The notes under the pieces: generated by a model
The model's database searches: none
Told to the model about the DNA's origin: nothing
The model's input: only the letters and a program-made list of their open reading frames with translations
Source of the DNA: Pseudomonas sp. KU43P
GTDB lineage: Bacteria; Pseudomonadota; Gammaproteobacteria; Pseudomonadales; Pseudomonadaceae
Reading direction: 5' to 3'
Assembly (NCBI RefSeq): GCF_033095865.1
Contig: NZ_AP019365.1
Location: 4,685,501-4,749,500, forward strand
DNA: 64,000 nt
Made by a program: the position numbers and the translations under genes
In this document: piece by piece, positions 52,969-62,769 of the stretch
How the letters are laid out: each line of letters opens with the position of its first letter
How positions within the stretch are numbered: position 1 is the first letter of the stretch

Positions 52969-54159
52969 ATGCCCAGATCCAGCGTGCAGGCAGGCGACTA
53001 TGATCGATCATTTGGTCAAGACGGCTATGCCGAAACTCCGCCTTTTTTTGGTGCCTGGCTACCCCGAAACTTTGCCGGTTTGACACTGCAAGACGACAAC
53101 ATCCTGATCAGTGCCTTGGCACTCGACGAGCGCGGCGGGAGGCATTGCGGGATCATCCGGCTAGCGCCGAATGGCTCGCAGGACATGTCATTCGGAATTG
53201 ATGGCGTGGTAGCGGGCAGATTCAATGCCAACGAACATGCTCAGCCCGAAGCACTGATCGCGCTTGCCGATGGGCCGATCATCCTGCTGGGGCTTACCGC
53301 AGATCCGGCACGCCCCTTTCCCCAGCCTCATTACCTGATACTGGAGCCGAATGGCCAAGGCCCCACTCCTTCTTTCAAACTTGAGGCGCCAGATGGTGCT
53401 GCCGCTGTGATCGGTAGCGGGCGACTGACAGCCTTGGGTCCTCATTTCATGGCTGCCCTCACCTTTTACGGCATCCCAGGTCAACCAACACCGAATCCCC
53501 GTGTCTATCGCTTGAATCTCGCCGGCGACCCGAGTTTTCCAGATGGATCCTTCATCGAAATTGGACTTACGCCAGGCGAACTGGAAATCACTGGGCTGAT
53601 TCAACTGGACACGGTTTTTTACCTGAGCGGTATCCGCCTTCAAACCGGGCTGCCAGATGAAAGTTTCATTGCCCGTTATACGGTTGATGGGAAGCTCGAT
53701 CCGATGTTCGGCAACAACGGCTCGATCATAGTGAAAGTTGAAAATCGGTCCACACACGTCAAGGCTTTAATCCAGAGGCCAGACGGCCATTTGATCGTCG
53801 TGGGCAGTGCGCAAGATGACTCGGTTAGCCAGGCCATGGTCTGGCAGTTCACTGCCCTGGGCGCGCCGGACCAAAACTTCAACAATGGAGACCCGTTGCT
53901 CGATAGCGCAGCACGCGCTTGGCACAGCGCATCACTCGATCCCGCTGGGCGACTGATCACATTCGGTACGGGCGCAAGGCTGGAACACAAAAGGTACCTC
54001 ATGGATGGCTCGACAGACCCTGACTACCTCCCTTCAGCTCAGCTCATTGGCATCCCCGATGCCATGCTGACTTTGAACAGAGGAGCAAATACCTTGTTCG
54101 CCTACAATGCGACGGCAAGTATCGGCCTGATCGGCACCGTTGCGGCAATTCAGAACTGA
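52969..54159 (+). CDS. Delta-60-repeat (DUF5122) protein, accessory
   Basis: 396 aa, no signal peptide or membrane span. Repeated units of the delta-60 type are visible: DRSFGQDGYAE near the start, DMSFGIDGVV, DPMFGNNGSIIV, DQNFNNGDPLL, each followed by a strand-rich stretch such as ALIQRPDGHLIVVGSAQDD. These usually form a beta-propeller of unknown function. GAGGAG seven bases before ATG 52969 favours it over ATG 52963. GC content is lower than that of lepA and mucD, which are normally adjacent, so this is probably an inserted gene. It is transcribed against its neighbours. Confidence 0.7.
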   Translation: MPRSSVQAGDYDRSFGQDGYAETPPFFGAWLPRNFAGLTLQDDNILISALALDERGGRHCGIIRLAPNGSQDMSFGIDGVVAGRFNANEHAQPEALIALADGPIILLGLTADPARPFPQPHYLILEPNGQGPTPSFKLEAPDGAAAVIGSGRLTALGPHFMAALTFYGIPGQPTPNPRVYRLNLAGDPSFPDGSFIEIGLTPGELEITGLIQLDTVFYLSGIRLQTGLPDESFIARYTVDGKLDPMFGNNGSIIVKVENRSTHVKALIQRPDGHLIVVGSAQDDSVSQAMVWQFTALGAPDQNFNNGDPLLDSAARAWHSASLDPAGRLITFGTGARLEHKRYLMDGSTDPDYLPSAQLIGIPDAMLTLNRGANTLFAYNATASIGLIGTVAAIQN

Positions 54160-54171
54160 TTCAATTTCAAT

Positions 54172-54204
54172 GAAAAAGCCCGGGGGTCATTGACCACCGG
54201 GCTT
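54172..54204 (-). terminator. Rho-independent terminator of mucD (possibly bidirectional)
   Basis: AAGCCCGG/CCGGGCTT stem with partly paired centre. On the minus strand it is followed by TTTTTC after the mucD end; it also lies just past the stop of the convergent delta-60 gene. Confidence 0.8.
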
Positions 54205-54235
54205 GCCTGACTACTGCACAGTAGGTTGGGCAGTT

Positions 54236-55675
54236 TTATTCAGCCAGCTTGAAGGTGATGAAGCTCGCTCGCCCTTGACGCAGCACACGCATCGACACCG
54301 AGCGGTTCTTCGGCAGGTCCTTGGCGATTTCGGTGAACTGCTTGGCCGAAGCGATCGCCTGGTTGTTCAAGTGACTGATCACGTCACCCGGACGCAGGCC
54401 AATCATCGCTGCCGGACCATCCTGAACTTCCTTGATGACCACGCCCCCCTTCAGCTCCAGCGACTTCTTCTGCTCGGCGGTCAGGTCCGACACGGACACG
54501 CCCAGGCGGTTGCTGCTGCGCTCAGCGCTACCATCGGCACCCGTGCCGGTACCGATATCGGCGTCGTCATCCGGCATCGCGCCAATGGTCACATCCAGAT
54601 TCTGGCGCTTGCCGTTGCGGATGATCTCGAGCTTGGCCTTTTCGCCGTCCTTCAGGGTACCGACCAGGTGCGGGAGGTCGGCCGACATGACGATTGGCTG
54701 GCCATTCATGCTCAGGATCACATCGCCCACCTGCAGGCCGCTCTTGGCTGCAGGGCCGTCTTCCAGCACCTGGGCCACCAGGGCGCCAGCCGGCTTGTCC
54801 AGGCCGAAGGATTCAGCCAGGTCCTTGTTGACCTCCTGGATCACCACGCCCAGCCATCCACGGCTGACTTTGCCGTCCTTCTTCAACTGGTTGGACACAT
54901 CGATCGCCACGTCGATCGGGATGGCGAAGGACAGCCCCATGAAACCGCCCGAACGGGTGAAGATCTGTGAGTTGATCCCCACCACTTCGCCTTTCATGTT
55001 GAACAGCGGCCCGCCGGAGTTGCCCGGGTTGATGGCAACGTCGGTCTGGATGAACGGTACGTAGGTGTCATTGGGCAAGGTACGGCCCTTGGCACTGACG
55101 ATACCTTTGGTTACCGAGTGGTCGAAGCCGAATGGCGAGCCGATGGCCAGCACCCACTCACCGACCTTGAGCTTCTCGGAGTCACCCAGCTTGACGGTCG
55201 GCAGGTCCTTGCCTTCGACCTTGAGCAGGGCCACGTCGGTACGCGGGTCGGTGCCGACCAGCTTGGCTTGCAACTCGCTGCGGTCCGACAGGCGGACGAT
55301 GATTTCGTCGGCATCGGCAACCACGTGGTTGTTGGTCAGCACATAACCGTCGCTGGAAATGATGAAGCCCGAGCCCAGCGACTGCGCCTCACGCTGGCGA
55401 TCACCGCGCGGCGAACGCGGCTGCTGCGGCATGTTGCGCTCGAAGAATTCGCGAAACATCGGCGGCAGGCCTTCGAGGTCCGGCATCTGCCCTGCGGCGA
55501 CGCGGCGATCTGGCAGCTTCTGCTTGGTACTGATGTTGACCACGGCCGGCGAGGCCTGCTCGACCAGTGTAGTGAAGTCCGGCAGGGCTTCATCGGCCTG
55601 GGCGCTGAGCGCCTGGCCGAGCATCAGCACGGCGGCGAACATCGTTAGGTAGGATTTCAAGCGTGGTATTGACAT
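54236..55675 (-). CDS. mucD: Periplasmic serine protease MucD (DegP-like)
   Basis: 479 aa. Signal peptide (1-27, ending SAQA), trypsin-like domain with catalytic His in VLTNNHVVADAD, Asp in TDVALLKVEG and Ser in NPGNSGGPLF, then two PDZ domains (GWLGVVIQEV onward; NRLGVSVSDL onward). Degrades misfolded envelope proteins and restrains AlgU activation. Follows mucB with a 176-bp gap and no mucC. Confidence 0.95.
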   Translation of the reverse strand: MSIPRLKSYLTMFAAVLMLGQALSAQADEALPDFTTLVEQASPAVVNISTKQKLPDRRVAAGQMPDLEGLPPMFREFFERNMPQQPRSPRGDRQREAQSLGSGFIISSDGYVLTNNHVVADADEIIVRLSDRSELQAKLVGTDPRTDVALLKVEGKDLPTVKLGDSEKLKVGEWVLAIGSPFGFDHSVTKGIVSAKGRTLPNDTYVPFIQTDVAINPGNSGGPLFNMKGEVVGINSQIFTRSGGFMGLSFAIPIDVAIDVSNQLKKDGKVSRGWLGVVIQEVNKDLAESFGLDKPAGALVAQVLEDGPAAKSGLQVGDVILSMNGQPIVMSADLPHLVGTLKDGEKAKLEIIRNGKRQNLDVTIGAMPDDDADIGTGTGADGSAERSSNRLGVSVSDLTAEQKKSLELKGGVVIKEVQDGPAAMIGLRPGDVISHLNNQAIASAKQFTEIAKDLPKNRSVSMRVLRQGRASFITFKLAE

Positions 55676-55851
55676 ACGGCTCCCGTCACAACGAGCGTAG
55701 TTAGCGTAAGACCCCTGCAGAAGCAGGAAAGGCCAGACTCCAAGAAGCCTGACCTATAGAAAATTTGCCGATGGATTGCAAATGACAATGCTTTAATTTC
55801 ATTTCAGCCGCAGCTTCGCAAGGCTTGGCACGGGCCACGAAAAACGCGCCA

Positions 55852-56817
55852 TCACTGGCGCGCCTGAGCATCCTGGGGCCGCATCGACAGCGCGATGCGC
55901 TCTGCGGTGCCCAGCGGAATTTCCCCGACCACGGTGACCATAACCTTGCCCTTGGGCGTATTCAGGCGGCGCGAAACCGCAACGGTCGGGCCAAGCTGAG
56001 TGCGCACATCAGCGCCGGAATCGTCCTTCACGGGCTCAAGAAACACGGAGAATCGCGCCAGGCCATCGTCATACATCAGGCTGCTGATGGTGCTGTCACG
56101 AGAAGGGTCACGACGCACCGTGCTGTTGATCAGCTCGAAACCGTCGGGGAGCCAGTCCGAACGCCAGCCGGCGACAGCCTCGGCCTTGGTGCTGGCCACG
56201 TGCTGCACGGGCTTGCATGCCTCGCTCGGGTTCAAGTCCCGGTCGCTGGGCGGATTATCGGTATCCAGACGAGTCATCTGGAAGCGCTCGAGCAACTGCC
56301 CTTTGTCATTGAGCATCAATGAGCGCAAAGGCAGCCCCGTCTGGCGATCCAGGTGCAATTCGAAGGCGTAGCGGTGCTGGTCCCGCGGGGTCAGGGTAAC
56401 GATTACCGCATCCCGCCCGGCGACCCTTGCCCTGCCTGCAAGGCGCAGGTCGTACCAGCTCATCAGCTTGAGGGGATCGAGCACACGCGCAGCAGCGTCA
56501 GGTGGCGTGCCTACGCCACTGACCAGAGCACCACTGACGCACTGCACCTTGCCATCCACGCGCACGATTTCCTGGGCAGCGCCATCGAGCTGCAGTAGCC
56601 GCTCGCTGACCTTGCCGTCTTGAACTCGATGCCAGATATCGTGGGAAGAAAAGCTGCCGTTACGTTCGTAGACGAAGGAGCCCTGATAACTCTGCTTTTG
56701 CTCGGCCTGTGCCAGCTTGTTCAACCACTCACTCGCCTCTGGCGAAGAGTTGGCTGCCAACGCTGGCACCATCACGCAGCTGCCTATCAGCAGCGACAGG
56801 AGAGGTAGCGCGCGCAT
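55852..56817 (-). CDS. mucB: Sigma-E factor regulatory protein MucB
   Basis: 321 aa periplasmic protein of the RseB/MucB family. Signal peptide (1-21, PALA), lipid-sensing LolA-like domain (YQGSFVYERNGSFSSHDIWH, SERLLQLDG) and C-terminal domain (WRSDWLPDGFELINS, DGLARFSVFLEPV). Protects MucA from proteolysis and so keeps AlgU inactive. Twelve bp downstream of mucA. Confidence 0.94.
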   Translation of the reverse strand: MRALPLLSLLIGSCVMVPALAANSSPEASEWLNKLAQAEQKQSYQGSFVYERNGSFSSHDIWHRVQDGKVSERLLQLDGAAQEIVRVDGKVQCVSGALVSGVGTPPDAAARVLDPLKLMSWYDLRLAGRARVAGRDAVIVTLTPRDQHRYAFELHLDRQTGLPLRSLMLNDKGQLLERFQMTRLDTDNPPSDRDLNPSEACKPVQHVASTKAEAVAGWRSDWLPDGFELINSTVRRDPSRDSTISSLMYDDGLARFSVFLEPVKDDSGADVRTQLGPTVAVSRRLNTPKGKVMVTVVGEIPLGTAERIALSMRPQDAQARQ

Positions 56818-56829
56818 GATCCTCCTTAC

Positions 56830-57423
56830 TTAGCGGTTTTCCAGGCTGGCGGCGCGGGCATAAGGCAATGCGGTTTCAGTGCCTTTGAGCGCGGACTCCT
56901 GGGCGTGCTGGCGCAGATAACCTGGCAGACGCTGATCCCAGCCGGCCTGATTCTGCAGCACACCGTTAGCCATCGGCCCGGTCGGTTGCTCACTGCTCTC
57001 ACTATAGCCTGCCAAAACGGCCGGGCCTTGAGTTTGTGGCATGGTCAAGCCTTGTTGCGCAGGCTGCTGGGAAGAAGCCAGCTCGGCACCGGTAATTTCG
57101 TCCTGGTTGAACATGCGCACACCCGCCAGTACAGCAACGGTTACCGAGGCGGCAACGGCCAGGCGGCCAATGCTGCGCCACGGGCCTTGCTTGACCTTGG
57201 CCGGCACGGCTTCGTCAGCCAGTGCGGCAGACACCGCCGAGGCGATATCCAGCTTGGGCAGCAGCAACTCCTTGTGCATGGCTGCACGGGCTACCTGGTA
57301 ACGCGACCAGGTGGCACGGGTTTCGGCATCGTCGACGGCGTTCAACACCCGACGCAGTTCCAGTTCGTCCGCTTCGTTATCCATCACCGCGGACAGCGAT
57401 TCCTGCAAAGCTTCACGACTCAT
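56830..57423 (-). CDS. mucA: Anti-sigma factor MucA
   Basis: 197 aa. N-terminal anti-sigma domain (SREALQESLSAVMDNEADEL, ATWSRYQVARAAMH), single membrane span (IGRLAVAASVTVAVLAGVRM) and periplasmic tail bound by MucB. The frame is intact, with no mucoid-type truncation. Holds AlgU at the membrane until regulated proteolysis. Lies 31 bp after algU. Confidence 0.94.
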   Translation of the reverse strand: MSREALQESLSAVMDNEADELELRRVLNAVDDAETRATWSRYQVARAAMHKELLLPKLDIASAVSAALADEAVPAKVKQGPWRSIGRLAVAASVTVAVLAGVRMFNQDEITGAELASSQQPAQQGLTMPQTQGPAVLAGYSESSEQPTGPMANGVLQNQAGWDQRLPGYLRQHAQESALKGTETALPYARAASLENR

Positions 57424-57454
57424 GGCGGTTCCTCTCTTGGCTGTCGCCGCTGTC

Positions 57455-58036
57455 TCAGGTTTCCTGCAACAACGGCTGCAGGGCTTTGTCTATGGCCTCC
57501 CGAGCGCGGAAGATTCGAGAGCGCACGGTACCCACCGGACATTGCATGACGCTCGCAATGTCTTCGTAACTCAACCCGTCAAACTCGCGCAGGGTCAACG
57601 CCGTGCGCAAATCTTCGGGCAGCTGCTGGATGGTGCGATGGACAGTGCCTTCGATTTCATCCCGCAACAGGGAGCGTTCTGGGGACTCGAGATCCTTGAG
57701 ACCATGATCGCCGTCGTAAAACTCCGCATCCTCGGAGCTCACATCGCTGTCTGGTGGCCGTCTTCCACGGGACACCAGGTAGTTCTTCGCCGTGTTGATG
57801 GCGATGCGGTACAGCCAGGTATAAAACGCACTGTCTCCGCGGAAATTGCCAAGCGCACGGTAGGCCTTGATAAAGGCTTCCTGCGCCACATCCTGGGCCT
57901 CGTGGGTATCGTGAACGAACCGCACGATCAACCCGAGAATCTTGTGCTGATACTTCAGCACCAACAGATCGAACGCTCGCCTGTCGCCGCGCTGTACACG
58001 CTCGACAAGCTGCTGATCCTCTTCCTGGGTTAGCAT
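57455..58036 (-). CDS. algU: Extracytoplasmic-function sigma factor AlgU (RpoE)
   Basis: 193 aa, the normal AlgU length from ATG 58036 (GAGGAG five bases upstream; a GTG two codons earlier is less likely). Region 2 (VLKYQHKILGLIVRFVHDTH, AFIKAYRALGNFRG, FYTWLYRIAINTAKNYLV) and region 4 (LREFDGLSYEDIASVMQCPV, GTVRSRIFRAREAI). Directs the envelope-stress and alginate regulon. First gene of algU-mucA-mucB-mucD. Confidence 0.97.
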   Translation of the reverse strand: MLTQEEDQQLVERVQRGDRRAFDLLVLKYQHKILGLIVRFVHDTHEAQDVAQEAFIKAYRALGNFRGDSAFYTWLYRIAINTAKNYLVSRGRRPPDSDVSSEDAEFYDGDHGLKDLESPERSLLRDEIEGTVHRTIQQLPEDLRTALTLREFDGLSYEDIASVMQCPVGTVRSRIFRAREAIDKALQPLLQET

Positions 58037-58095
58037 GAACACTCCTCAGTGAACTTGAAGGAGCGTTGCAAAAGCCATCGTTCAGGCTTGCAAAC

Positions 58096-58122
58096 ATAGA
58101 CTCGGGCTTTTCGCAAAAGTTC
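58096..58122 (-). promoter_or_regulatory. AlgU-dependent autoregulatory promoter of algU
   Basis: On the minus strand GAACTT (58122-58117), 16-bp spacer, TCTAT (58100-58096) closely matches the AlgU/sigma-E consensus GAACTT-N16-17-TCTGA. It lies 60 bp before the algU start. Confidence 0.75.
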
Positions 58123-58471
58123 TCTCCTCCAAGCAAGTTTCCTGCGGCCCTTGGTCGGCTCGCACGGAAGACGCGGCGCGGGCACGGCCGGCTGCGTCGA
58201 TAATCAGGTTTCGGATACGCAGGTGTCAGCCCGGATAGAGCCGCCGCCACGCGTCGCCGCGCGAAAATTTGGCGCACGGGCAGCCTTCATAGGATTTCCA
58301 GCCGTGTAGGAAAGTTCCCACGAAGATCGCCCCAACCTCGTAGATGGCATGGAAATTGGCTACCGCAGGCTGCTATAAAGGCAGCCCGACCTGCATTCAC
58401 GATAGTTTCACAATGCCATCTGCGAGTGACTATTGTGCCGCGCCCCTTTCCAAGATTACTAGTGTCCTGAC
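58123..58471. other. Intergenic remainder between algU and nadB
   Basis: About 350 bp with no supported gene. Codon-like frames here lack starts and similarity. It must hold the nadB promoter and perhaps further algU promoters; TATAAAGG near 58374 and GTGACTATTGTG near 58425 were noted, but no spaced -35/-10 pair could be confirmed. Confidence 0.4.
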
Positions 58472-60076
58472 ATGAGCCAACAATTCCAACATGATGTCCT
58501 GGTGATCGGCAGCGGCGCCGCCGGTCTCAGCTTGGCACTGAACCTCCCCAGCCACTTGCGCATCGCTGTGCTGAGCAAGGGCGACCTGGCCAACGGTTCG
58601 ACCTTCTGGGCCCAGGGTGGCGTTGCCGCGGTACTGGACGATTCCGATACCGTGCAGTCCCACGTCGAGGACACCCTCAATGCCGGCGGCGGCCTGTGCC
58701 ATGAAGAAGCGGTGCGTTTCACCGTCGAACACAGCCGCGAAGCCATCGAATGGCTGATCGAACAGGGCGTGCCGTTCACCCGTGACGAACACTACGGGGT
58801 CGACGACGGCGGTTTCGAGTTTCATCTCACCCGCGAAGGTGGCCACAGTCACCGGCGCATCATCCATGCCGCCGATGCCACGGGCGCGGCCATTTTCACC
58901 ACGCTGCTGGCCCAGGCGCGCCAGCGGCCAAACATCGAGCTGCTGGAACAGCGCGTGGCGGTCGACCTGATCACCGAGCGGCGCCTGGGCCTGCCCGGCG
59001 ACCGCTGCCTCGGGGCCTATGTACTGAACCGCAACAGCGGCGAAGTGGACACCTTCGGCGCGCGCTTCACCGTGCTCGCCACCGGTGGCGCGGCCAAGGT
59101 CTACCTCTACACCAGCAACCCCGATGGTGCCTGTGGCGACGGTATCGCCATGGCCTGGCGCGCCGGTTGCCGCGTGGCGAACCTGGAATTCAACCAGTTC
59201 CACCCGACCTGCCTGTACCATCCGCAGGCCAAGAGTTTCTTGATCACCGAAGCCCTGCGTGGCGAAGGTGCCCTTTTGCGCCTGCCCAACGGCGAGCGTT
59301 TCATGCCACGTTTCGACCCACGAGAGGAACTGGCCCCGCGCGACATCGTGGCCCGTGCCATCGACCACGAAATGAAGCGCCTTGGCGTGGATTGCGTGTA
59401 CCTGGACATCACCCACAAGCCGGTCGAGTTCATCAAGAGCCACTTTCCCACCGTCTACGAGCGCTGCCTGACATTTGGTATCGACATCACCCGGCAACCG
59501 ATCCCGGTGGTGCCGGCGGCCCACTACACCTGTGGAGGCGTGGTGGTCGACGATCGCGGCCACACCGATGTGCCAGGGTTGTATGCCATTGGCGAAACCA
59601 GCTTCACCGGCCTGCATGGGGCCAACCGCATGGCCAGCAACTCGTTGCTCGAATGTTTCGTCTACGGCCGCGCCGCTGCGGCGGACATCCAGGCGCACCT
59701 GAAGCAGATCGACATGCCCAGCGCCCTGCCCTGCTGGGATGCCAGCCAGGTCACCGACTCGGACGAAGATGTGATCATTGCGCACAACTGGGATGAGTTG
59801 CGCCGCTTCATGTGGGACTACGTGGGCATCGTGCGCACCAGCAAGCGCCTTCAGCGCGCCGAGCACCGCATTCGCCTGCTGCTCGATGAGATCGATGAGT
59901 TCTACAGCAACTACAAGGTCAGCCGTGACCTGATCGAACTGCGCAACCTGGCCCAGGTGGCCGAGCTGATGATTCGCTCGGCGATGCAGCGCAAGGAAAG
60001 CCGCGGGCTGCATTACACCCTGGATTACCCCGGAATGCTGTCTGAGGCCAAGGACACCATCCTCAGCCCGAACTGA
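58472..60076 (+). CDS. nadB: L-aspartate oxidase
   Basis: 534 aa flavoenzyme oxidising aspartate to iminoaspartate, first step of de novo NAD synthesis. FAD-binding [34 protein letters not shown], active-site [23 protein letters not shown] segment ([17 protein letters not shown]), [46 protein letters not shown]. Start ATG 58472 gives [15 protein letters not shown]. Divergent from algU. Confidence 0.96.
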   Translation: MSQQFQHDVLVIGSGAAGLSLALNLPSHLRIAVLSKGDLANGSTFWAQGGVAAVLDDSDTVQSHVEDTLNAGGGLCHEEAVRFTVEHSREAIEWLIEQGVPFTRDEHYGVDDGGFEFHLTREGGHSHRRIIHAADATGAAIFTTLLAQARQRPNIELLEQRVAVDLITERRLGLPGDRCLGAYVLNRNSGEVDTFGARFTVLATGGAAKVYLYTSNPDGACGDGIAMAWRAGCRVANLEFNQFHPTCLYHPQAKSFLITEALRGEGALLRLPNGERFMPRFDPREELAPRDIVARAIDHEMKRLGVDCVYLDITHKPVEFIKSHFPTVYERCLTFGIDITRQPIPVVPAAHYTCGGVVVDDRGHTDVPGLYAIGETSFTGLHGANRMASNSLLECFVYGRAAAADIQAHLKQIDMPSALPCWDASQVTDSDEDVIIAHNWDELRRFMWDYVGIVRTSKRLQRAEHRIRLLLDEIDEFYSNYKVSRDLIELRNLAQVAELMIRSAMQRKESRGLHYTLDYPGMLSEAKDTILSPN

Positions 60077-60086
60077 AATCGAGGGT

Positions 60087-60168
60087 GCCTTCGTCGCCGG
60101 CAAGCCGGCTCCCACAGGTACTGTGCTGCGCTCACTGGGGGAGCCGGCTTGCCGGCGACGAAGCCGAC
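60087..60168. repeat. REP pair (inverted)
   Basis: TTCGTCGCCGGCAAGCCGGC plus TCCCACAGG (60090-60118), inverted as GGGGAGCCGGCTTGCCGGCG plus ACGAAG (60138-60163). The outer arms TTCGTC/GACGAAG also pair. The right copy is read as the end of the ygfX-like gene. Confidence 0.88.
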
Positions 60169-60611
60169 TCGGCCCACCGGCGGCGACTGAACTTCAGCCT
60201 TACCCGCAAACGCCGATACTCCTCTTTCCCCAGGGCATCCCTGGCGATACATTGACTCTCGCCAAACCAGCACCCCGGTCGCACGAAGCGCAACACCACC
60301 AGTTCCGGCAGCGCCATGCTGTCCCGACACAAGCGTACCGGCTGCCACCCCCGCGCCCGACTGAACACCTGCCAGCCAAGCACATCTCGGCGCAGGCCGG
60401 TAACGGCATGCGGATCAGTCAACAGGATACGTCGGGGAATGGCCCAGCAAGCGTGGGCAATGCATACGGCCAGAACGGCCAGACAGGACCACCAGGGCAG
60501 CGCACTGGGCCACAAGGCCATCTGCGCCAGCACCTGGCAGACCAGGTAGGCCGTCAGCAGTTGGCGCGAGCCCTGCCAACGGCACTCGAAGGACTCACTT
60601 GGGCTGGACAC
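60132..60611 (-). CDS. ygfX: YgfX-like (CptA) inner-membrane protein
   Basis: 159 aa. Two adjacent membrane spans near residues 17-55 ([35 protein letters not shown]) followed by a basic soluble domain ([30 protein letters not shown]), the layout of YgfX/CptA proteins. It overlaps sdhE by 17 bp, the conserved ygfX-sdhE pairing. In E. coli YgfX was reported as a toxin affecting cytoskeleton proteins with SdhE (CptB) as partner; this is debated. Its last residues (SSPASRLPQ) are translated from a REP. Confidence 0.78.
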   Translation of the reverse strand: MSSPSESFECRWQGSRQLLTAYLVCQVLAQMALWPSALPWWSCLAVLAVCIAHACWAIPRRILLTDPHAVTGLRRDVLGWQVFSRARGWQPVRLCRDSMALPELVVLRFVRPGCWFGESQCIARDALGKEEYRRLRVRLKFSRRRWAESASSPASRLPQ

Positions 60612-60849
60612 GGTCCAGAATGATGCGAACCATGCGTTGCAGCTCCGGGTCTTCGGACTCGGTGCGCTCCATGAACCAGCCGAACATGTCCTGATCCTCG
60701 CAGCTCAGCAGGCGAACGTAGAGTTCGCGATCGGCGTCGCTCAGGGTCGGGTAGACCTCCTGGGTGAATGGCACCAGCAGCACGTCCAGTTCCAGCATGC
60801 CACGGCGGCTGTGCCAGAAAAGCCGGTTGAGTTCAGTTTGTTCGACCAT
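60595..60849 (-). CDS. sdhE: Succinate dehydrogenase flavinylation factor SdhE (CptB/YgfY)
   Basis: 84 aa. Contains the defining RGMLELD motif ([14 protein letters not shown]) and the helical C-terminus ([20 protein letters not shown]). SdhE promotes covalent FAD attachment to SdhA. ATG 60849 starts the usual [17 protein letters not shown]; an open frame upstream has no similarity. Followed by and overlapping ygfX; divergent from ygfZ. Confidence 0.93.
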   Translation of the reverse strand: MVEQTELNRLFWHSRRGMLELDVLLVPFTQEVYPTLSDADRELYVRLLSCEDQDMFGWFMERTESEDPELQRMVRIILDRVQPK

Positions 60850-60982
60850 GGGGCCCTCCTCGAATGGTCGGGCAGTATACCGTGCGAAGCCGTGAGCGAC
60901 ACCGGGCGTTGGTCTAGTCACCTACCTATTTTGTTACCGGCGTTCTATGATGGCCGCCAGACTTTAGCCACCGCGATGACCC

Positions 60983-61924
60983 ATGGCCGATTCCGCTTTC
61001 TTCAGCCCCCTGTCCCACGAGGGCATCCTCGCCGTACGCGGCTCCGACGCCGGCAAGTTCCTGCAGGGCCAGCTCACGTGCAACATCAACTACCTCAGCC
61101 CCGAGCACGCCGGCCTTGGTGCCCGCTGCATGGTCAAGGGGCGCATGCAGTCGAGCTTCCGCATCCTCCCCGAAGGCAACGGCTACCTGCTGGCCATGGC
61201 CAGCGAACTGCTCGAAGCGCAGCTGGCCGACCTGAAGAAATACGCCGTGTTCTCCAAGGCCACCCTCAGCGACGAAAGCGCTGCCTGGGTGCGCTTCGGC
61301 CTGCAACAGGGCGATGCCGCGCTGCAGGCCCTGGGCCTGAGCGTCCCGGCCAGCGCCGGCGCCACCGTACGCCATGACAACCTGATCGCCATCGCGGTTT
61401 CCGACGGCCGTGTCGAGCTGTGGGTACCCGCCGACAACGCCCCCCACGTGCGCGAGGCGCTGGCCGCGGCCTTGCCTGAAGGTAGCCTCAATGACTGGCT
61501 GCTGGGGCAGATCCGCGCGGGTATCGGCCAAGTCATGGGCCCGACCCGTGAGCTGTTCATCCCGCAGATGATCAACCTGCAGGCGGTCGACGGCGTGAGC
61601 TTCAAGAAAGGCTGCTACACCGGCCAGGAAATCGTTGCGCGCATGCAGTACCTGGGCAAGCTCAAACGTCGCCAGTATCGCCTGGCACTCGCCGAGCAGG
61701 CGATTCCAGCGCCGGGCGCGGAGATCTTCTCGCCCACTCACGGCTCCTCGGTTGGCGAAGTGGTACTGGCTGCCAGCACGGGCCAGGGCTGCGAGCTGCT
61801 GGCGGTACTGAGCGCCGACGCAGTGGAAGACGACAACCTGCACCTGGGCAGCCTGCAAGGCCCACGCCTTGAGCTGCTGAGCCTGCCTTACGAACTGGAC
61901 CGCGACCGAGAAATCCAGCGCTGA
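60983..61924 (+). CDS. ygfZ: Folate-binding tRNA-modifying/Fe-S maintenance protein YgfZ
   Basis: 313 aa, GcvT-like fold. The family motif KGCYTGQEIVARMQYLGKLK with its conserved Cys is present, along with the N-terminal VRGSDAGKFLQGQLTCNI and the C-terminal barrel (GSSVGEVVLAAS). YgfZ uses folate to support Fe-S enzymes such as MiaB. Fits the neighbouring sdhE and nadB in cofactor maintenance. Confidence 0.93.
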   Translation: MADSAFFSPLSHEGILAVRGSDAGKFLQGQLTCNINYLSPEHAGLGARCMVKGRMQSSFRILPEGNGYLLAMASELLEAQLADLKKYAVFSKATLSDESAAWVRFGLQQGDAALQALGLSVPASAGATVRHDNLIAIAVSDGRVELWVPADNAPHVREALAAALPEGSLNDWLLGQIRAGIGQVMGPTRELFIPQMINLQAVDGVSFKKGCYTGQEIVARMQYLGKLKRRQYRLALAEQAIPAPGAEIFSPTHGSSVGEVVLAASTGQGCELLAVLSADAVEDDNLHLGSLQGPRLELLSLPYELDRDREIQR

Positions 61925-61955
61925 CCAGCACGCCACCACTGCGGTAGAGAAGTTA

Positions 61956-62762
61956 ATGAACAAGCTGGCCGAGACGGTTCAAGCACAGTTGCTCGCTGCC
62001 ATCGCCAATGATGACCTGGTTTTGCCGACCTTGCCGGAAGTAGCCCTGAGCATCCGCGAGGCCGCCGAGAACACGGAAATCAGCGTCGCTGCCCTGAGCA
62101 AGGTGATCGGCCGCGACGCTGCCCTCTCGGCGCGCCTGATCAAGGTGGTCAACAGCCCGCTGCTACGCGCAGCGGTCGAGGTCACCGACCTGCATACCGC
62201 GATCACTCGTCTGGGTATCAACTACAGCTGCAACCTGGCCATCGGCCTGGTGATCGAACAGATCTTCCATGCCCGGTCTTCGGCAGTCGAGCAGAAGCTT
62301 CGCGATATCTGGGCCAACAGCCTCGAAGTTGCAGGCATCAGCTACGAATTGTGCCGGCGCTACACCCAACTCAAACCTGACCAGGCCACCCTGGGCGGGC
62401 TGGTCCACCAGATTGGCGCGCTGCCGGTACTGATCTATGCCGAGGAGCATAACGAGCTGCTTTCCGACCCGGTCTGCCTGCACTATGTGATCGAGCAGAT
62501 CCAGCCGGTGCTGGGGGACAAGATCCTCTCTTCCTGGGAATTTCCAGAGCAGCTGGTCAACCTGCCGAGCCAGGTGCAGGACCTGGATCGCAGCACCGAC
62601 AAGGTCGATTACATCGACGTGGTTCAGATCGCCCGCTGCCTCAGCCAGCGCGGGCGCAGCCGGCCGCTGGCAGCCCTGCCGGCCTACCGGCACCTGGGGT
62701 TGCCGTATGGCACCGAGCTCGAGATCGGCGAGCTGCTCGAAGCCCGCAGCATGTTGCGCTGA
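61956..62762 (+). CDS. HDOD-domain protein
   Basis: 268 aa. The HDOD domain begins at LPTLPEVALSIREAAE and includes VIGRDAALSARLIKVVNSPL, AITRLGINYSCNLAIGLV and GGLVHQIGALPVLIYAE. HDOD proteins are HD-like, usually non-enzymatic signalling adaptors. No GGDEF, EAL or receiver domain is attached. Lies 31 bp after ygfZ on the same strand and may be cotranscribed. Specific role unknown. Confidence 0.85.
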   Translation: MNKLAETVQAQLLAAIANDDLVLPTLPEVALSIREAAENTEISVAALSKVIGRDAALSARLIKVVNSPLLRAAVEVTDLHTAITRLGINYSCNLAIGLVIEQIFHARSSAVEQKLRDIWANSLEVAGISYELCRRYTQLKPDQATLGGLVHQIGALPVLIYAEEHNELLSDPVCLHYVIEQIQPVLGDKILSSWEFPEQLVNLPSQVQDLDRSTDKVDYIDVVQIARCLSQRGRSRPLAALPAYRHLGLPYGTELEIGELLEARSMLR

Positions 62763-62769
62763 ACAGCGG

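Noticed and set aside
58430..60115. Minus-strand open frame of 561 codons
   Set aside because: It is antisense to nadB; the composition is typical of a shadow frame.
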